A stretch of DNA of 52,500 nt. Source: Neocallimastix lanati (nom. inval.). Taxonomy: Eukaryota > Neocallimastigomycota > Neocallimastigomycetes > Neocallimastigales > Neocallimastigaceae. The position numbers and the translations under genes are program-made. The stretch is taken from contig JACVTC010000025.1 in assembly GCA_016946835.1 (NCBI GenBank), forward strand, positions 1,355,001-1,407,500. The letters are read 5' to 3'. The notes under the pieces were generated by a model. That model was not told the DNA's origin, did no database searches, and saw nothing but the letters and a program-made list of their open reading frames with translations. Each line of letters starts with the position of its first letter. The first letter of the stretch is position 1. Positions 23,212 through 37,129 of this stretch are shown one piece after another.

Positions 23212-23527
23212 TTTTTTTAAACAGGGAAGAGAATATACTTCCATAACTTTATTAATTTTATTATAAAAAAAATACATGTAGGTGGAAAGTACATTTGAAA
23301 TTAAAAAATAAAAATAAAAATTAAAAAATGAAAAAATAAAAAATAAAGCTCAAAAATACTATGTATTTTGGCAAGTTGTACTTCCTAACAAATAAAAAAA
23401 GTAATAAAACCTAGAAGTAACATCTTTAAAATAGATAGTGTGGTGTCCACTAAGCTCTCCCCGGGATTCATCATTTATTGAACTACTAAGGCGAGATTCA
23501 CCCTTCGTGGAAATAGATGATGATCAT
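23212..23527 (-). mobile_element. LINE-A 3'-end copy, strongly 5'-truncated
   Basis: Nearly the same sequence as 8088-8400: a T run, then acagggaagagaata, the aaatacatgtaggtg block, and the coding end with tagtgtggtgtccacta. Small indels near 23380 remove about 17 bases relative to LINE-A. Homology stops at about 23527, in the last part of ORF2. No clear target-site duplication is seen. Confidence 0.85.
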
Positions 23528-23902
23528 TTTTGTGTTTATTAACCCTAATAATGAAGTATGAGCCGTAGAAGCATCCATGTTTAGAGGAGTTTGATGATAA
23601 CAGAAACTGACTTAATTTCTATTTATTGTGAATTGATTATAAGGATTGTATACCAAAGAATTATATATAAAATATTAACATATAAGTTTACTGAATATAA
23701 AAGTTAATTGTTTCACATGAATTGAATTTCCTATGATATATTAAAAAGCAATATTAGTGGAAAAATTATTTATTCAATAAAATATAATGTAAAATAATAT
23801 ATTTATTTAAAGTAAAAATATTTTAAAAGGATATGAAAATTAAAAACCTAAAGTAAAAATTTATATAGAGATATAAAGTAAAATATATAAAGATATGAAA
23901 AA

Positions 23903-23942
<40 letters not shown>

Positions 23943-24191
23943 GAATAGAAAAATTTTAGAAATATAAGAGAAAAAAATAAAAAACATTATTGTTAGTAGT
24001 ATAGTGTAAAAAAAATTCTTTTGATTGAAAAATTGATTTAAAAAACTACAGTTATGATTTATATAAAAAGATAAAGATTGCATTAAAAATTGAAAAGTAA
24101 TTTAGATTTTATTATTATACTATTTGCTGACCTCCTCAGAAACCATACAGCTTAGGTTCCATCATTGGGTTTTTCCTGTATTATAAAAAAC

Positions 24192-24222
<31 letters not shown>

Positions 24223-24238
24223 CTTTAAATAAAATTAC
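23528..24238. other. AT-rich spacer between LINE copies
   Basis: Contains a (TA)n tract at 23921-23942 and T runs at 24191-24215. The open frame at 23823-24083 is low-complexity F/Y/I. No gene seen. Confidence 0.6.
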
Positions 24239-24489
24239 TTTTTTTTTTTTTTTTTTTTTTTAACGGCAGCAAACTTGTTTCATCTTTATTAATTAAATAT
24301 TTGATAAAATACATGTAATAAAATATTAAAAAAAAAAAAAAAAAAAAAATAAACAAAAAATAAAACACAAAATAAAATAAAATAATGGTATAATATATTC
24401 TAGTTTCATTTAATTAATATTTGTAAGACTTCACAAGGGCATTATTATACTGAAGTATAATAATTAATTTTGACTTCGCAATGTTAATC

Positions 24490-25583
<1,094 letters not shown>

Positions 25584-25600
<17 letters not shown>

Positions 25601-27060
25601 TAGCTGACAATGGAGGAATATTTAAATCTTTTGAAATAGAATATACATTGATAAAAGATTTGGCTTTTTGTATACCTGCAACCCATCTTAATCCTTTATT
25701 AATTAATTTCTGAGTATTATTTGTTCTCGCTTTATTTGAACCAAGTAAAGGTGCAAAGTAAGAGACTTTACTAAATACATAGGAGTTAATAATAGCCTTC
25801 CTAAATGGAATAGGAATTTTGGAATTTGAAAGAAATTTACTAACAGAAAAGAGAGCTTTAGTAACCTTAGAGTTAAGTAATTTAATAATAGGGTTCAACG
25901 ATAAGCTTTTATCAAATGGTATACCTAAATAGGTATAACATTTAGTTATTGGGATTGGTTGACCAGCAAGATAAAAAGTAGGATCTCTTTTATTTTGAAA
26001 AAGAGGTGTGTCTGGTCGAATCACCATCGTTGCACACTTTGTTAATTCCAAAATTCATCATATTAAATTTAGCCCATTCATTTACCTTCTTAAGCATTTT
26101 TTTTTTTAACTTAGTTCTTGATGGTGCGCATAGAACAATATCATCTGCAAAGAGTCCACCACAACATCTAGATTCGCCTAAAGGAATTCCAAGTTCTGAA
26201 AAATCATTAAAAATGTCATTAATAAAAAGATTGAAAAGAATTGGTGATAGTGGGCAACTTTGTCTAACTCCTTTCATAATATTAAAAGATTCCGAATATT
26301 GATCATCAATTTTAACACTGGCTTTGGAAGTCAAATATAGATTTTTTATAAATTGATAACATTTACCTCTAATACCTAAAGCATCTAATTTATATAAAAT
26401 ATTACCTATTGGAACAGAATCATATGCCTTTTTTTAAATCTAGAAAAGCAAGGTAAGTTTCTTTATTATCATTTTTACGCCTTTGACAAATTTCTCGAAT
26501 TGAAATAAATAAACTAACACATTCTTCTTTAGTACGAAATCCAAATTGCTCTGGGCCTAATAAAATTATTTTTAAGTCCATATTCCGAAATTCTTTTGGA
26601 GATTATTTTCGAAATGAGTTTTATACCATTGTTAATCAGAGAGATATCTCGATAATTGTCACAATCAGATAGATCATCTCCTTTTTTAGGAATAGATATA
26701 ATACTTGCTTCATTCCATGTACTAGGAAATTCTCCATTCCAAATTCTTGAATATATCTTCTTTAAACAATTTAAACCAGAAGAAGAATTATTTACTGAAT
26801 TTTCGTCATCCGAAGGAATTAAAGCCTTATAAAATTTAATAGGAATTCCATCCGGGCCTGAAGCTTTATAATTTGGAGTGGCTAAAATTGCTTCTTTAAT
26901 ATCTTCAATACTGATGTCTTGATTTATATCCCATTCATTGTGTCTCGTATACCTAATTGTACCATTGGAAAATTTATTAGACCATTCGATTAATGCACTA
27001 TTGATATCAGAATGACCTGAAGCTAGTTTTTTATAGTGATTGTGCCATACTTCTAACTGT
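25584..27060 (-). pseudogene. LINE-C reverse transcriptase domain
   Basis: Across several frames the RT blocks are clear in order: ASGPDGIP near 26860, IPKKGDDLSDCDNYRDISLI near 26680-26640, GPEQFGFRTKEECVS near 26560, TYLAFLDLKK near 26450, SCPLSPILFNLFINDI near 26250, the catalytic FADD at 26140-26151, and YLGIPF near 25930. FADD is the LINE form of the YxDD metal-binding box, so the catalytic residues survive. One-base shifts in A runs at about 26435 and 26040 break the frame. A working copy would copy its RNA at a nicked target site. Confidence 0.88.
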
Positions 27061-27560
27061 TCTTTAGTAGAAGTAGCTTATTTACCATTTTTGTCCTTTA
27101 CCGGAGAATTTAACATATTTTTAAATTTATCTACTTTTGCTGTTGTTTTAAGCCATTTCCAAGCTTTCTTAGGGTTATGAGATTTCATATATTCACATCC
27201 TGTATTGGATCCAATGTTGGTATTCAGTTTTCCTATAAATATTACACATATGATGAATAATTTTACACATTCTATTATATTTTTCAATTAATTCTTCAAA
27301 TTCATCTAAATTATGATAAGAATCTCTTCTATTAATGGATTTATATAATTTCATTTTGAGTTTTTGCAAATTAAATATTTTCTGAGACATATGAAAAAAA
27401 GATTTTCTAACTTCTGATATTGACGTGATATTAAGTTCCTTAGCAATACTGAATGAAGTTGAAATAAATTTCTTAGAAATATCATCAATACTAATAATTA
27501 GGATCTGGAATCACTTCCTCTAATACACTAAAATAGTTGTTGTCAAAAATTGATTCTTTT

Positions 27561-28330
27561 TCATTTATACATTTTTAATCTATCCCATTTAACTGTCTTT
27601 TTAGGCAGAGAGAAAGAATCATCTGAATTAACTGATGAAAAACATTTACCTTTTATTAATAAAGGTTTATGATCCGAAATGGGGGGAAAGTCAATAAAAG
27701 TACCATATGAAAGTAAATCTAACATATGATCATTGACAATCGCATGATCTATATCAGATTCTCTATTACCTCTACTCCATGAAATTGGGGAGCCCCATAA
27801 GGGAAGAATTTTCCAATTACTAAATTTAGAGAGCAAATTACCTAATTTCTCAGTAGGTAAATTAAAATCACCAACCAACATTGAAGGATGAGAAGAGTGA
27901 CTATTTAACCAAGACAATATTTCAATTCTAGCAGCTCTAGCATGAAGGCTATGGCCACTATGAGGTACGTACACATTACCAATAGAACATTTAGTGAAAT
28001 TCCAAAAAATTATAAGTATACAAGGAAATAATATACTCATAAGTGTTGTTTTCAAGAGAGGCTTGACAAGAATTATGAAACCCAATATAAAGACCTCTTT
28101 TACCGGGAATTTCATTATTAGCTTTTTTGAAGAAATGTTTGTAGTTTTTTAATGATACACGACATGGATATTTACTGCTAGAACCTGAACCATTTCCTGT
28201 TTCCTGAAAGCATAAGAAAAGTGGTTTGTACATTGAAATAAATAATTCAACACTGTCTTTTTTATCAAAGTTCCATCCATTAGTATTCCAGCTGACACAT
28301 AGAGAAAATTCTTTAACTGTATTATTATTA
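27561..28330 (-). pseudogene. LINE-C EEP endonuclease domain
   Basis: The first frame, to about 28030, has VSWNTNGW and CFQETGNGSG, holding the catalytic Asn and Glu. The second frame (28115-27561) continues with NVYVPHSGHSLHA, MLVGDFNLPTEK, SDIDHAIVND and ISDHKPLL, covering the Asp/Asn and the terminal SDH. All family active-site motifs are present and one frameshift near 28030 divides them. The domain would nick target DNA to prime reverse transcription. Its relatives in relic form are at 5330-5700 and 52170-52500. Confidence 0.88.
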
Positions 28331-28370
28331 GTATGAGTGTTATTAATATTATTGGAATTATTATAATTGA

Positions 28371-28600
28371 TTGAACTGGAATTTGAATTTGAATCTGAAC
28401 TTGAAACTGAATTTAAACATAAATTTGAAATTGAACTTGAACTTGTACTTGATCTTGAACTTGTACTTGATCTTGAACTTGTACTTGAACTTGTACTTGA
28501 ACTTGAACTTGAACTTATACTTATACTTGAAAATAGAAATTAAACTTGTACTTGAACTTGAACTTGAACTTATACTTATACTTGAAAATAGAAATTAAAA
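28371..28600. repeat. Ser-coding minisatellite at the LINE-C 5' end
   Basis: Tandem AACTTG/TACTTG hexamers on the plus strand, with a larger duplication of about 57 bases (28487-28542 and 28545-28600). In the frame of the endonuclease on the minus strand they encode a Ser/Thr/Arg-rich N-terminus (SSSTSSRSS type). The plus-strand open frame N-L-N-L is the opposite-strand shadow. Confidence 0.7.
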
Positions 28601-28635
28601 TTAAGTAATAATTTCTTTAATTTTAATATATTATT

Positions 28636-28829
28636 TTTCTTTTTTTTTTTTTTTTTTTTTCTTTTTTCAAAGGCAGCAAATTTGTTTCATCTTTATTAAT
28701 TAAATATATGATAAAATACATGTAATACAAAGAAAAAAAAAAAAAAAAGATAAAAAATAAACAAAAAATAAAACACAAAATAAAATAAAATATTGGTATA
28801 ATATATATTCTAGTTTCATTTAATTAATA
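28636..28829 (-). mobile_element. LINE-C 3'-end copy
   Basis: A T run followed by aggcagcaaatttgtttcat, the aaaatacatgtaata block and the ggtataatatat...tagtttcatttaattaat block match 24239-24415 almost base for base. Only the 3' UTR is present. It lies immediately upstream of the LINE-C 5' end in the same orientation, giving a head-to-tail arrangement. Confidence 0.85.
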
Positions 28830-28853
28830 ATTTATTATTTATTTATTTAATTT

Positions 28854-28895
<42 letters not shown>

Positions 28896-29733
28896 CCTCT
28901 TTTATATATAAAATATTATATATATAAATTAAAAGTAGTAAAAATATATTACATACTGTTTTATTAATTTATTTTTATATATTAATTTATTCTATTATAT
29001 ATATATTATTAAATTTTTTTGGAAAAAAAAAAAAGGAAATATAAAATAAAGAAAAATGGTAACATATAAATAAAAAAATTACAAAAAAAAAAAAAAAAAG
29101 AGTTGTTCTATTTAAAAAAAAAAAAAAAAAAAAAAAAATTTTTTATATAAATAATATTATAAAAAAAAAATTATATAAATATATATAAATATATATAATT
29201 TATTTAAAATTAAAAATTATAAATATTGTTAAAAATATTATTCTACTTGATTACCGAATATTTTTAACTATTTCTTATTTTTTAATTTCTTTCCTTTTTT
29301 TTTTTTTTATTCCATTTTTTTTTTTTTTAAAAAAAAAAAAAGAAAAAAAAAAAAAAAAAGGAATAAAAAAAAATTCAAAATAAAATTAAATCTTCTTTTT
29401 TTTTTTTTTTATGGAGGATTATAAAAAAATTTTTTTTTTTTTTTAATTCTTTTTTTTTTTTTTTATGGTATTGATAAAACAGATATTCGTTTGTTGTTAT
29501 TTTATATATATATAATTTTCTTTTATTTTTATTTATATATATATTTTTTAATATATATTTTAAAAAAAAATTTTTTTATTAATTTTTTTTTTATTCATGA
29601 TCAATTTTTTTAATTTTTTGTTTTTTTATTTTTTTGGAAAATTACTTTTTTATTATTTTTGTTTGTGTTTTTTTTTTTTTTCTTGTTGTTGTTGTTGTTT
29701 TGTTTATTTGTTTGTTTGTTTATTTCAATCATT
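28830..29733. other. AT-rich 3' flank of the G-alpha gene
   Basis: Dense poly-T and poly-A runs, (TGT)n at 29683-29698 and (TTTG)n at about 29700-29722. It presumably contains the 3' UTR of the minus-strand gene. No coding region seen. Confidence 0.65.
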
Positions 29734-31613
29734 TTACATTAAACCACAATCTCTAAGATTAGTTTGAATAATAATATCATTTACAGCAGCCATAACAAAC
29801 TTTATTTGAGTAGTATCGGTAGCACATGTAAAGTGAGTATAGATTTGTTTTGGTTCAGTATGGTTTAATGCTACAAAACGGTTAAGAATATATTGACAGG
29901 CACTATCATAATCATCACCACCAACATAATCTTGGAAGTATTTACCCATTGGTGATTTAGAAAGTTTTTCTCTGAAAAGATCAATTTTGTTTAAGAAAAG
30001 AATAATAGAAGTCTTAACAAACCATCTTGAATTACAAATGGAATCGAATAAAGTTAAGGCTTCTTGCATACGATTAACCGTTTCATCTTCAACTAATACT
30101 TGATCGTATTCACTAATAGCAACCATGAAAATAATAGCTGTAACATTTTCGAAACAGTGAATCCACTTCTTACGTTCAGATCTTTGACCACCAACATCAA
30201 ACATACGGTAAGTTAAGTCCTTAATGTGGAAAGTAGTTTCAGTAATACCAGTAGTCTTTACACGAGATCTAAGAACATCTTGATCAGTTGGAATATAGTT
30301 TGGAGCTCTAATTCTGTCAATAGATTCAAAGTAGTATTTCGCAGAATCATTAAGTTGATATTCTCTTGAACGTTCATAACAAGCTTGAACTCCAGCATCC
30401 TTCCATAATAGGTTTACAGCATCAGCTACTCTAGCTGGTAAGACTTCATCTTCTATTTGATTTGGTAAATCTAATATAATAGCCATATTTTCTTGGTTTT
30501 GAGGATATTGTAAAGAAATTCCCATATTTTGCATAGCTTCTAAAATAACTCTCATAGATTGAACAGTGTTTGAGAAAATAATTTCTCTAAATGCTATTCT
30601 TTCTTCTTCACTATAACCTTGATCATGAATAAGCTTCATTTGTTTTAAGATAGTACTCTTTCCAGATTCACCAGCACCTTTATTATTAAAATTTAATAAT
30701 TAAATATACATTCAATTAAGACATTTTTTATATTTTTTTAAAATAAAATTACTTTTTAATATTTATTTAATTTTAAATATTTTCCAATAAATAAATTTAC
30801 TATTATAATATTATTATTTCATAAACAAAAATTTTTCCTCAATTATTTTTGTCTTTTCATATCATTATTCATTTATTTTCTATTACTTTTTATATCAATC
30901 TATTATAATTTTTTTATTACTATTACTCTATTTTTTATTATTATTTCTTATCTACTCATTTTTTTATTACTATTCCTCTATTTTTTATTATTATTTCTTA
31001 TCTACTCTTTCTTTGTACTATAAATAACTCAATTTTTTATTAACTTTATTTATATCTACTATTTTTAAATCTTTTTAGTTTATTCGAAAATGATGAAAAT
31101 AAAAATAATTACAAAGATTTATTTTCATCATTTTCGAATAAACTAAATAGTACTCAAAAGTATAATATAAATTTTTTTTGTTCTATAAACAAATATTAGT
31201 TTAATATTGATATATTGAATACTCCATAATTTTTTCTCATAACTTCATTCTATTCTTTCTCATAATATTTATTATTATTAACTAATTGTCTCGTGAACAA
31301 ATAGGTTTCTTTTATTCTTCCATATTACAATGTAGTATTTTAGTATTTTATATATGTATAAAATAAATAGACATTGTAATATAGAAGAATATAAAATACT
31401 ATTTTATACATATATAAAACACTATAATACTACTTTTTTATTTTATTTTATTTTCAATATTAAATAAAAAATATTTTAAATTATTAATTTACCTAAAAGA
31501 AGCATCTTAACTTCACTTCTCATTCTCATCTTTTCTTGGATAAGTTGGTTATTAATATCATCATTGATACGTTTTCCCTCCTTATCTTCAGGACTACTCA
31601 TACAACAACCCAT
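29734..31613 (-). CDS. Heterotrimeric G-protein alpha subunit, Gi-like
   Basis: Two exons are proposed: 31613-31493 and 30677-29734, with a phase-1 intron 31492-30678 (GTAAAT...AAAG), giving 354 residues, the usual G-alpha length. Exon 1 starts MGCCMSSPED, with Gly2 for N-myristoylation and Cys3 and Cys4 for palmitoylation, so the protein is membrane-anchored. The split codon lies in the P-loop GAGESGKS (41-48). Switch I is RVKTTGITE (R179), switch II DVGGQRSERKKW (D201, Q205), the base-binding NKID is 270-273 and TCAT is 324-327. The C-terminus NLRDCGLM has Cys at position -4, the residue ADP-ribosylated by pertussis toxin in Gi proteins. It binds and hydrolyses GTP downstream of a seven-TM receptor, with a G-beta-gamma partner. 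No key residue is missing. The receptor partner is unknown. Confidence 0.95.
30911..31010. repeat. 50-bp tandem duplication in the G-alpha intron
   Basis: Units 30911-30960 and 30961-31010 differ at two positions. Each carries attatttcttatctactc. Confidence 0.85.
31076..31145. repeat. Perfect 28-bp hairpin in the G-alpha intron
   Basis: Arms 31076-31103 and 31118-31145 are perfect reverse complements around a 14-base loop. The arm includes ttattcgaaaatgatg, which is not simple low-complexity sequence, so chance is unlikely. Confidence 0.88.
31317..31432. repeat. Interleaved inverted repeats in the G-alpha intron
   Basis: Arms 31333-31365 and 31400-31432 are reverse complements over 33 bases with two mismatches. 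A second pair, 31317-31332 and 31372-31387, matches over 16 bases with one mismatch. The order A, B, A', B' is that of a pseudoknot if both pairs form in RNA. Confidence 0.75.
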
Positions 31614-34439
31614 CTTGATATATTTCTATTTATCTATTTTTTATTTAATTTTTTTTATAAAATAGATATTATAATAGATATTGAAAAAATTAATATATTA
31701 ATATTTTCTATTATTATTTATAATTATAAATAAATGATAAACATATTGTTCAAATATTCTATTAATTTCGTATTTTTTGTCTCTTTTATTTAGTAGCTAC
31801 TGATTTGTAATTTTATGGTAATATATTCTACTTTTTATTTTTGATATTTTTTTCAATTTATTCATGATACTATTTTGTTTAATTTTCTTCCATCTAACAT
31901 ATTATCTTATATTTCTTAAACTTATCTATTAATTTTTTTTTTATATTTCGTATTGAAGTTTTGATTACTTTTTTTCTCTCTCAAATAATATATATATTAT
32001 TTTTGTTCATATAAAAATAGATTTGAATAATATTATTTTAAAACAACTTTTTTTAAATATTTAAACATACTTATAAAAATTATTAATAAATAATTTATAT
32101 TTTTCTGAATATATATAATAGCTTTATTGTAATTAATCTATATAATCTTTGAATATTTTTTAATAAAAAAATAATATTTTATTATCTTCTAATTCTATTA
32201 AATCTAATCTTAAATAAAGAAAAAATAAATAATTCTTCTATTATCTTCTAATTCTGATATAACAAAACTACATAAATAAATAAAAATAAATATTTTTTTT
32301 AAAAAAAAATATTAAAAAAATAAAAAAACTAACTAAAAAATAAATGTTAAAAAAAATATTTTTTTAATTCAAATATATTTTCTAACACTATTATGAATAC
32401 TATATTTCTATTATTTTATTTAGCTATTATTTTTATTATAAAAATATCTCAATAGGTTTAAAACATATTTTTTTAGAAAATATATTATTTTGTATTATAC
32501 GTCTTACAAAGAATTCTACTTTGTATTATCATAATACTTAATATTTTATTAATATTTTTATATTTATTATAGTTTTATTGTTTTTATTATTAATATATTT
32601 AATCTATATTTATTATAGTTTCATTTTTATGTTAGTATTTATTATTTAGACTACTGTTTAAAATAGAATAAACTTTTTTAAATATATAAACTTTAAATAT
32701 TTTTATACTTTAAGATATTTATAGTAAATGTTTTATTATATAATACATAGTTTATATTTTCATAGATATTTTTTAAGTATTTGGAAAATAATTTACTTTA
32801 AAAAACTATTTTTATAAATACTGAAAAAAAAATATTCTATAACCTTTGAATTCATTTTTTTAAAATTTTAACTTTTTAGATAATATACTATTATAAACAT
32901 TTCAATGTATTTTATTTTATTTATTATATTTTATCTTTATAAATATTTTAGGATTGTTAATAAAACTTTACACTATATGCTATATTATTATTTTTTTTTA
33001 AACTTTTTTCTTATCATATCACAAATAATATCATATTTTTAAACATATTTTATTTCAAATACTTTTTTCATACTATATAATAAATATATTATTATTTTTT
33101 TTAATTTAAATAAAAAAAAAATACCTTTTTTTTTCTAAAAAATTAAATAAATTAAATTAATATTTTGTAGTACAGTAAAGGAATAATTGTTTCTATTATA
33201 AATTTATATTTTAATAAAATTATTAGTATATTTATTAAAATAAAATATATTTAAATATAAAATAAGATAAAAAGTCGCTTATAAATATATTTTTGCTTTT
33301 TTTTTTTTGTGTACTTTTAGATTCTATTATTAAACTTCCTAACTATTTACTATTTATTTTTTTTTTATCATTTATATACTTTTTTATTTTTTTTGACTTT
33401 TGATGGATTAATAATATATATATAATTGTTTAATAAAATATAACTTTATATTTACTTTCTTATTTAAAAGTTATGCGATTTTGTTTTTTTTTTTTTTTTT
33501 TTCTATTAAATATTTAGTTTTATTATTTCTATAAACAGTATTTACTTTTTATTTATAAAAAAGTTTTTATTTTATTTTTTATTTATTATTTTTTTTAATT
33601 TATAATAACAAAGTTATTAATATATATAATTTATTTATACTTCTATATATTTTTTTATTTTATTATTTTTTATTTATTATTTTTTTAAAACTTTTTTTTT
33701 TTTTATTTTCTATAAAATAAATATGACTTGATTTCAATATATCATAAATATGAAATCTAAAAGAGTAATTATCTATAAAAAGATTTAAAAAAAATAATAT
33801 CTATTATAAATAAATAAAAAAATAATTTTTTAAAAATAAAATAAGAAAAGAAAGAAAAGAAAAATTTTTTTTTATTTATTCAACTTTTTTTTTTTTTTTA
33901 AATTAATCTTCGAATAGATTTTTATTATTATTTACACAAGAAATAAAATAAAATAAAATAAAATATGAATTTTAATATTATTATAAATTATTTTATTAAT
34001 ATTTATTATTTATTATTAATATTTATTATTATTATTATTAATTATTTTATTATTATTTATCTTTTATTATTTATTATTATTATTTATTATTATTTATTAT
34101 TATTTATTATTTATTATTTATTATTATTTAGATAAAAAAATAAATAAAAAAATTTTTTTTGTAATAAAAAATTAAAAAAAAAAAAAAAAATTATTTTATT
34201 ATTATTTTATTAATTTTTATATTAAAAATTTATTAAAAAATGACAAAAAAAAAATTTATATATATTCAAGTATATATGAAATCAATTGGAATATATTGGA
34301 ATAGAATATAGCTATTTAATTTATAAATGAAAATATTAATTTTAATTATTAATTTAATTTATTTTTACTTTGTACTCTTTATATTGAAAGAAAAAAAAAT
34401 TTTTTTATATGGATATAAAAAAATTATCCATAAATTTCA
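31614..34439. other. AT-rich upstream flank of the G-alpha gene
   Basis: No gene. Poly-A/T, AT microsatellites and a near-repeat of attatcttctaattct at about 32180 and 32238. The G-alpha promoter should lie next to 31614. Confidence 0.6.
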
Positions 34440-35040
34440 TATGTTTATTACTCTTTTCATTATTTATTAATCAATTCTTCTTTATTTAATTATTAATAAA
34501 TAATCTTATTATTTATTATTTATTATTTATTAATCAATACTTCTTTATTTATTATTTATTAATCAATACTTCTTTATTTATTATTTATTATTTAATTATT
34601 AATACTTCTTTTGATTTATTATTTATATTTAACTATTAATACTTCTTTATTTATTATTTATTATTTAATTATTAATACTTCTTTTGATTTATTATTTATA
34701 TTTAACTATTAATACTTCTTTATTTATTATTTATTATTTAATTATTAATACTTCTTTTGATTTATTATTTATATTTAACTATTAATACTTCTTTATTTAT
34801 TATTTATTATTTATTAATCAATACCTCTTTTGATTTATTATTTAATTATTAATAAATACTCTTTTTATTATTTATTATTTATTATTTATTAATAAATACT
34901 CTTTTTATTATTTATTATTTATTAATAAATACTCTTTTTATTATTTATTATTTATTAATAAATACTCTTTTTGTTATTTATTATTTATTATTTATTAATA
35001 AATACTCATATTATTTATTATTTAATTATTTAATTATTAT
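34440..35040. repeat. AT minisatellite block 2, with a 73-bp higher-order unit
   Basis: Array of TTATTATTT units with spacers. From about 34601 to 34820 a 73-base unit, beginning aatacttcttttgattta, repeats three times with almost no change. After 34850 the unit changes to ttaataaatactcttttt, repeated about five times. Confidence 0.85.
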
Positions 35041-35784
35041 CTACTTGTTACTCAAATAGAATTTAATATTTAACAATATTTTTAGTTCAATATAATTTAA
35101 TATAATCTATTAGAGTTTATTAATTATAGATTATTAATTATTTTGTTATTGTAATAATTGCAATAATTAATAATAGATTAACTATTTTTTTTATCTTTTT
35201 TTATCATTTCACTTAATTTAGGATAAACAATAGAAATTATTATTTTTATATTATTTTATTGTATTTTTTTTTTCATATTCAGATTATTCAATATTATTTT
35301 ATAATTTTATTACTGTTTATATTTAGTTTATATTAGTTTATACTATTTTTTTATTTTTTAATATTATTTCAGATGGGTTTGGATTATTTTTATATTTATT
35401 TACTGTTTAAAAATAGGATTAATAATCTCTCTCTCATTTTTTTTTTAATTGGTTTTAGTTTTTGTTTTTATACTTGAACTATTAGCATTATTAATTATTC
35501 ATATTATTTCTTTCCTACGCGGTCAATCCCATTAACAAAATATTAAAAATATCATATTTTTAACTAAGGCTTATGAATAAACTATAAATCGGATAAAATT
35601 ATAAATAAAAAATGATATATTAAAGTTTATTTTAATATTTATTATTTACTTAAACTACTCATATTTTATATAATAAAACATGATTATTAATGGATGATTA
35701 ATTACTTTAATAGTATTAATTTTATATAATTAACTATTTATTTGAATTTATAAAGATTACTAATATGATGATTATTCAATTATT
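35041..35784. other. AT-rich spacer between minisatellite blocks
   Basis: No gene or named element. A short more mixed stretch lies at 35510-35540 (tcctacgcggtcaatcccat). Confidence 0.55.
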
Positions 35785-36140
35785 TATTATTTATTATTTA
35801 TTAATAAATACTCTTCTTTTTATTATTTATTATTTATTATTTATTAATAAATATTCTTCTTTTTATTATTTATTATTTATTAATAAATATTCTTCTTTTT
35901 ATTATTTATTATTTATTATTTATTAATAAATATTCTTCTTTTTATTATTTATTATTTATTATTTATTAATAAATACTCTTCTTTTTATTATTTATTATTT
36001 ATTATTTATTAATAAATACTCTTCTTTTTATTATTTATTATTTATTATTTATTAATAAATACTCTTTTTATTATTTATTATTTATTAATAAATACTCTTC
36101 TTTTTATTATTTATTATTTATTATTTATTATTATTTAAGA
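35785..36140. repeat. AT minisatellite block 3
   Basis: About eight imperfect units of 40-50 bases, each with several TTATTATT blocks and then taataaatactcttctttt or taataaatattcttctttt. Same family and orientation as block 2. Confidence 0.85.
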
Positions 36141-37129
36141 TGATGATGATAAATTTTTTAAATAATAAAATATAAATATTATTAATAATAAGATTATGAT
36201 TTTAATTATAAAGTTTATTTCTATTAAAAAAAATGTATTAAGATCATTCAATAAGATATAATATTAAAAATTTTTTTTTTCTTTTTTTTATTTTTTTCTT
36301 TTTTGTTTTTACATTATTCAAATACAAATTTTTTAAATTTATTTTGTTAAATTCTATTTAAATTAAAATTTAAAAATTAATATAAATAAAGTTTAAACAA
36401 TAAAAATTTTTTAAAACTTTTTTTTTATTTTTTTGTGTAATTGTTTTATTTAATAAACTTTATATTCACTCTATTTATAGAATAATGTATATTGTTATTA
36501 CTTTTATGGTATATATTTAATTTAATTTGTTTTTTTTTTCTTTTTTTTTTTAAATTCAAACTTATTCTTTAATAAATTAGGAAATATAATAATAATATAA
36601 TTATTATCGAAAATTTATCAAACATTTTATTTTATTAAATAATAAAGGTAAAATACTAAATAAGGTAATCTTAATTTATTTAATTAAACAAAAATAAAAA
36701 TGTATCATAATACAATATTAATTTAATATTAAGACATGTATTATTTAATTTATTTTATATTAAAATAATTAAAATGGTTATTTTGTTTTTTTTATTATAG
36801 ATTAAAATTTTTAGATATTTCATGTATCATGAATATAAAGTTTTTAAATTATCCTATATATTAGATTACATTAATAAAAACTATTACTAAAATAAAATCA
36901 AACTTTTAATTTTATTTTAATTTATTATTCTTATTAATTATCATTAATTGATTAATTTATTAGTAATAATCCAAAGAATAATAAATAAAATTTTAAACTT
37001 TTTTTTTTTTTTCAATTATTTATTATTTATATTAAATGAATATAAATTTAATTATTTATATTTATATTCTTATTATTTATTATTATTTTAAATTATTATT
37101 AATTATTTATTATTTATCTATTATTATAT
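36141..37129. other. AT-rich intergenic DNA
   Basis: Low-complexity A/T sequence with no open frame of note and no recognisable element. Confidence 0.6.

Noticed and set aside
26006-26302. 98-residue plus-strand protein
   Set aside because: Opposite-strand shadow of the LINE-C reverse transcriptase around the FADD box.
31536-31733. 65-residue plus-strand protein
   Set aside because: Antisense to exon 1 of the G-alpha gene and its AT-rich flank.
34440-36140. CRISPR array
   Set aside because: Units are AT minisatellites with repeated spacers of the same sequence, there are no cas genes, and the organism is eukaryotic.
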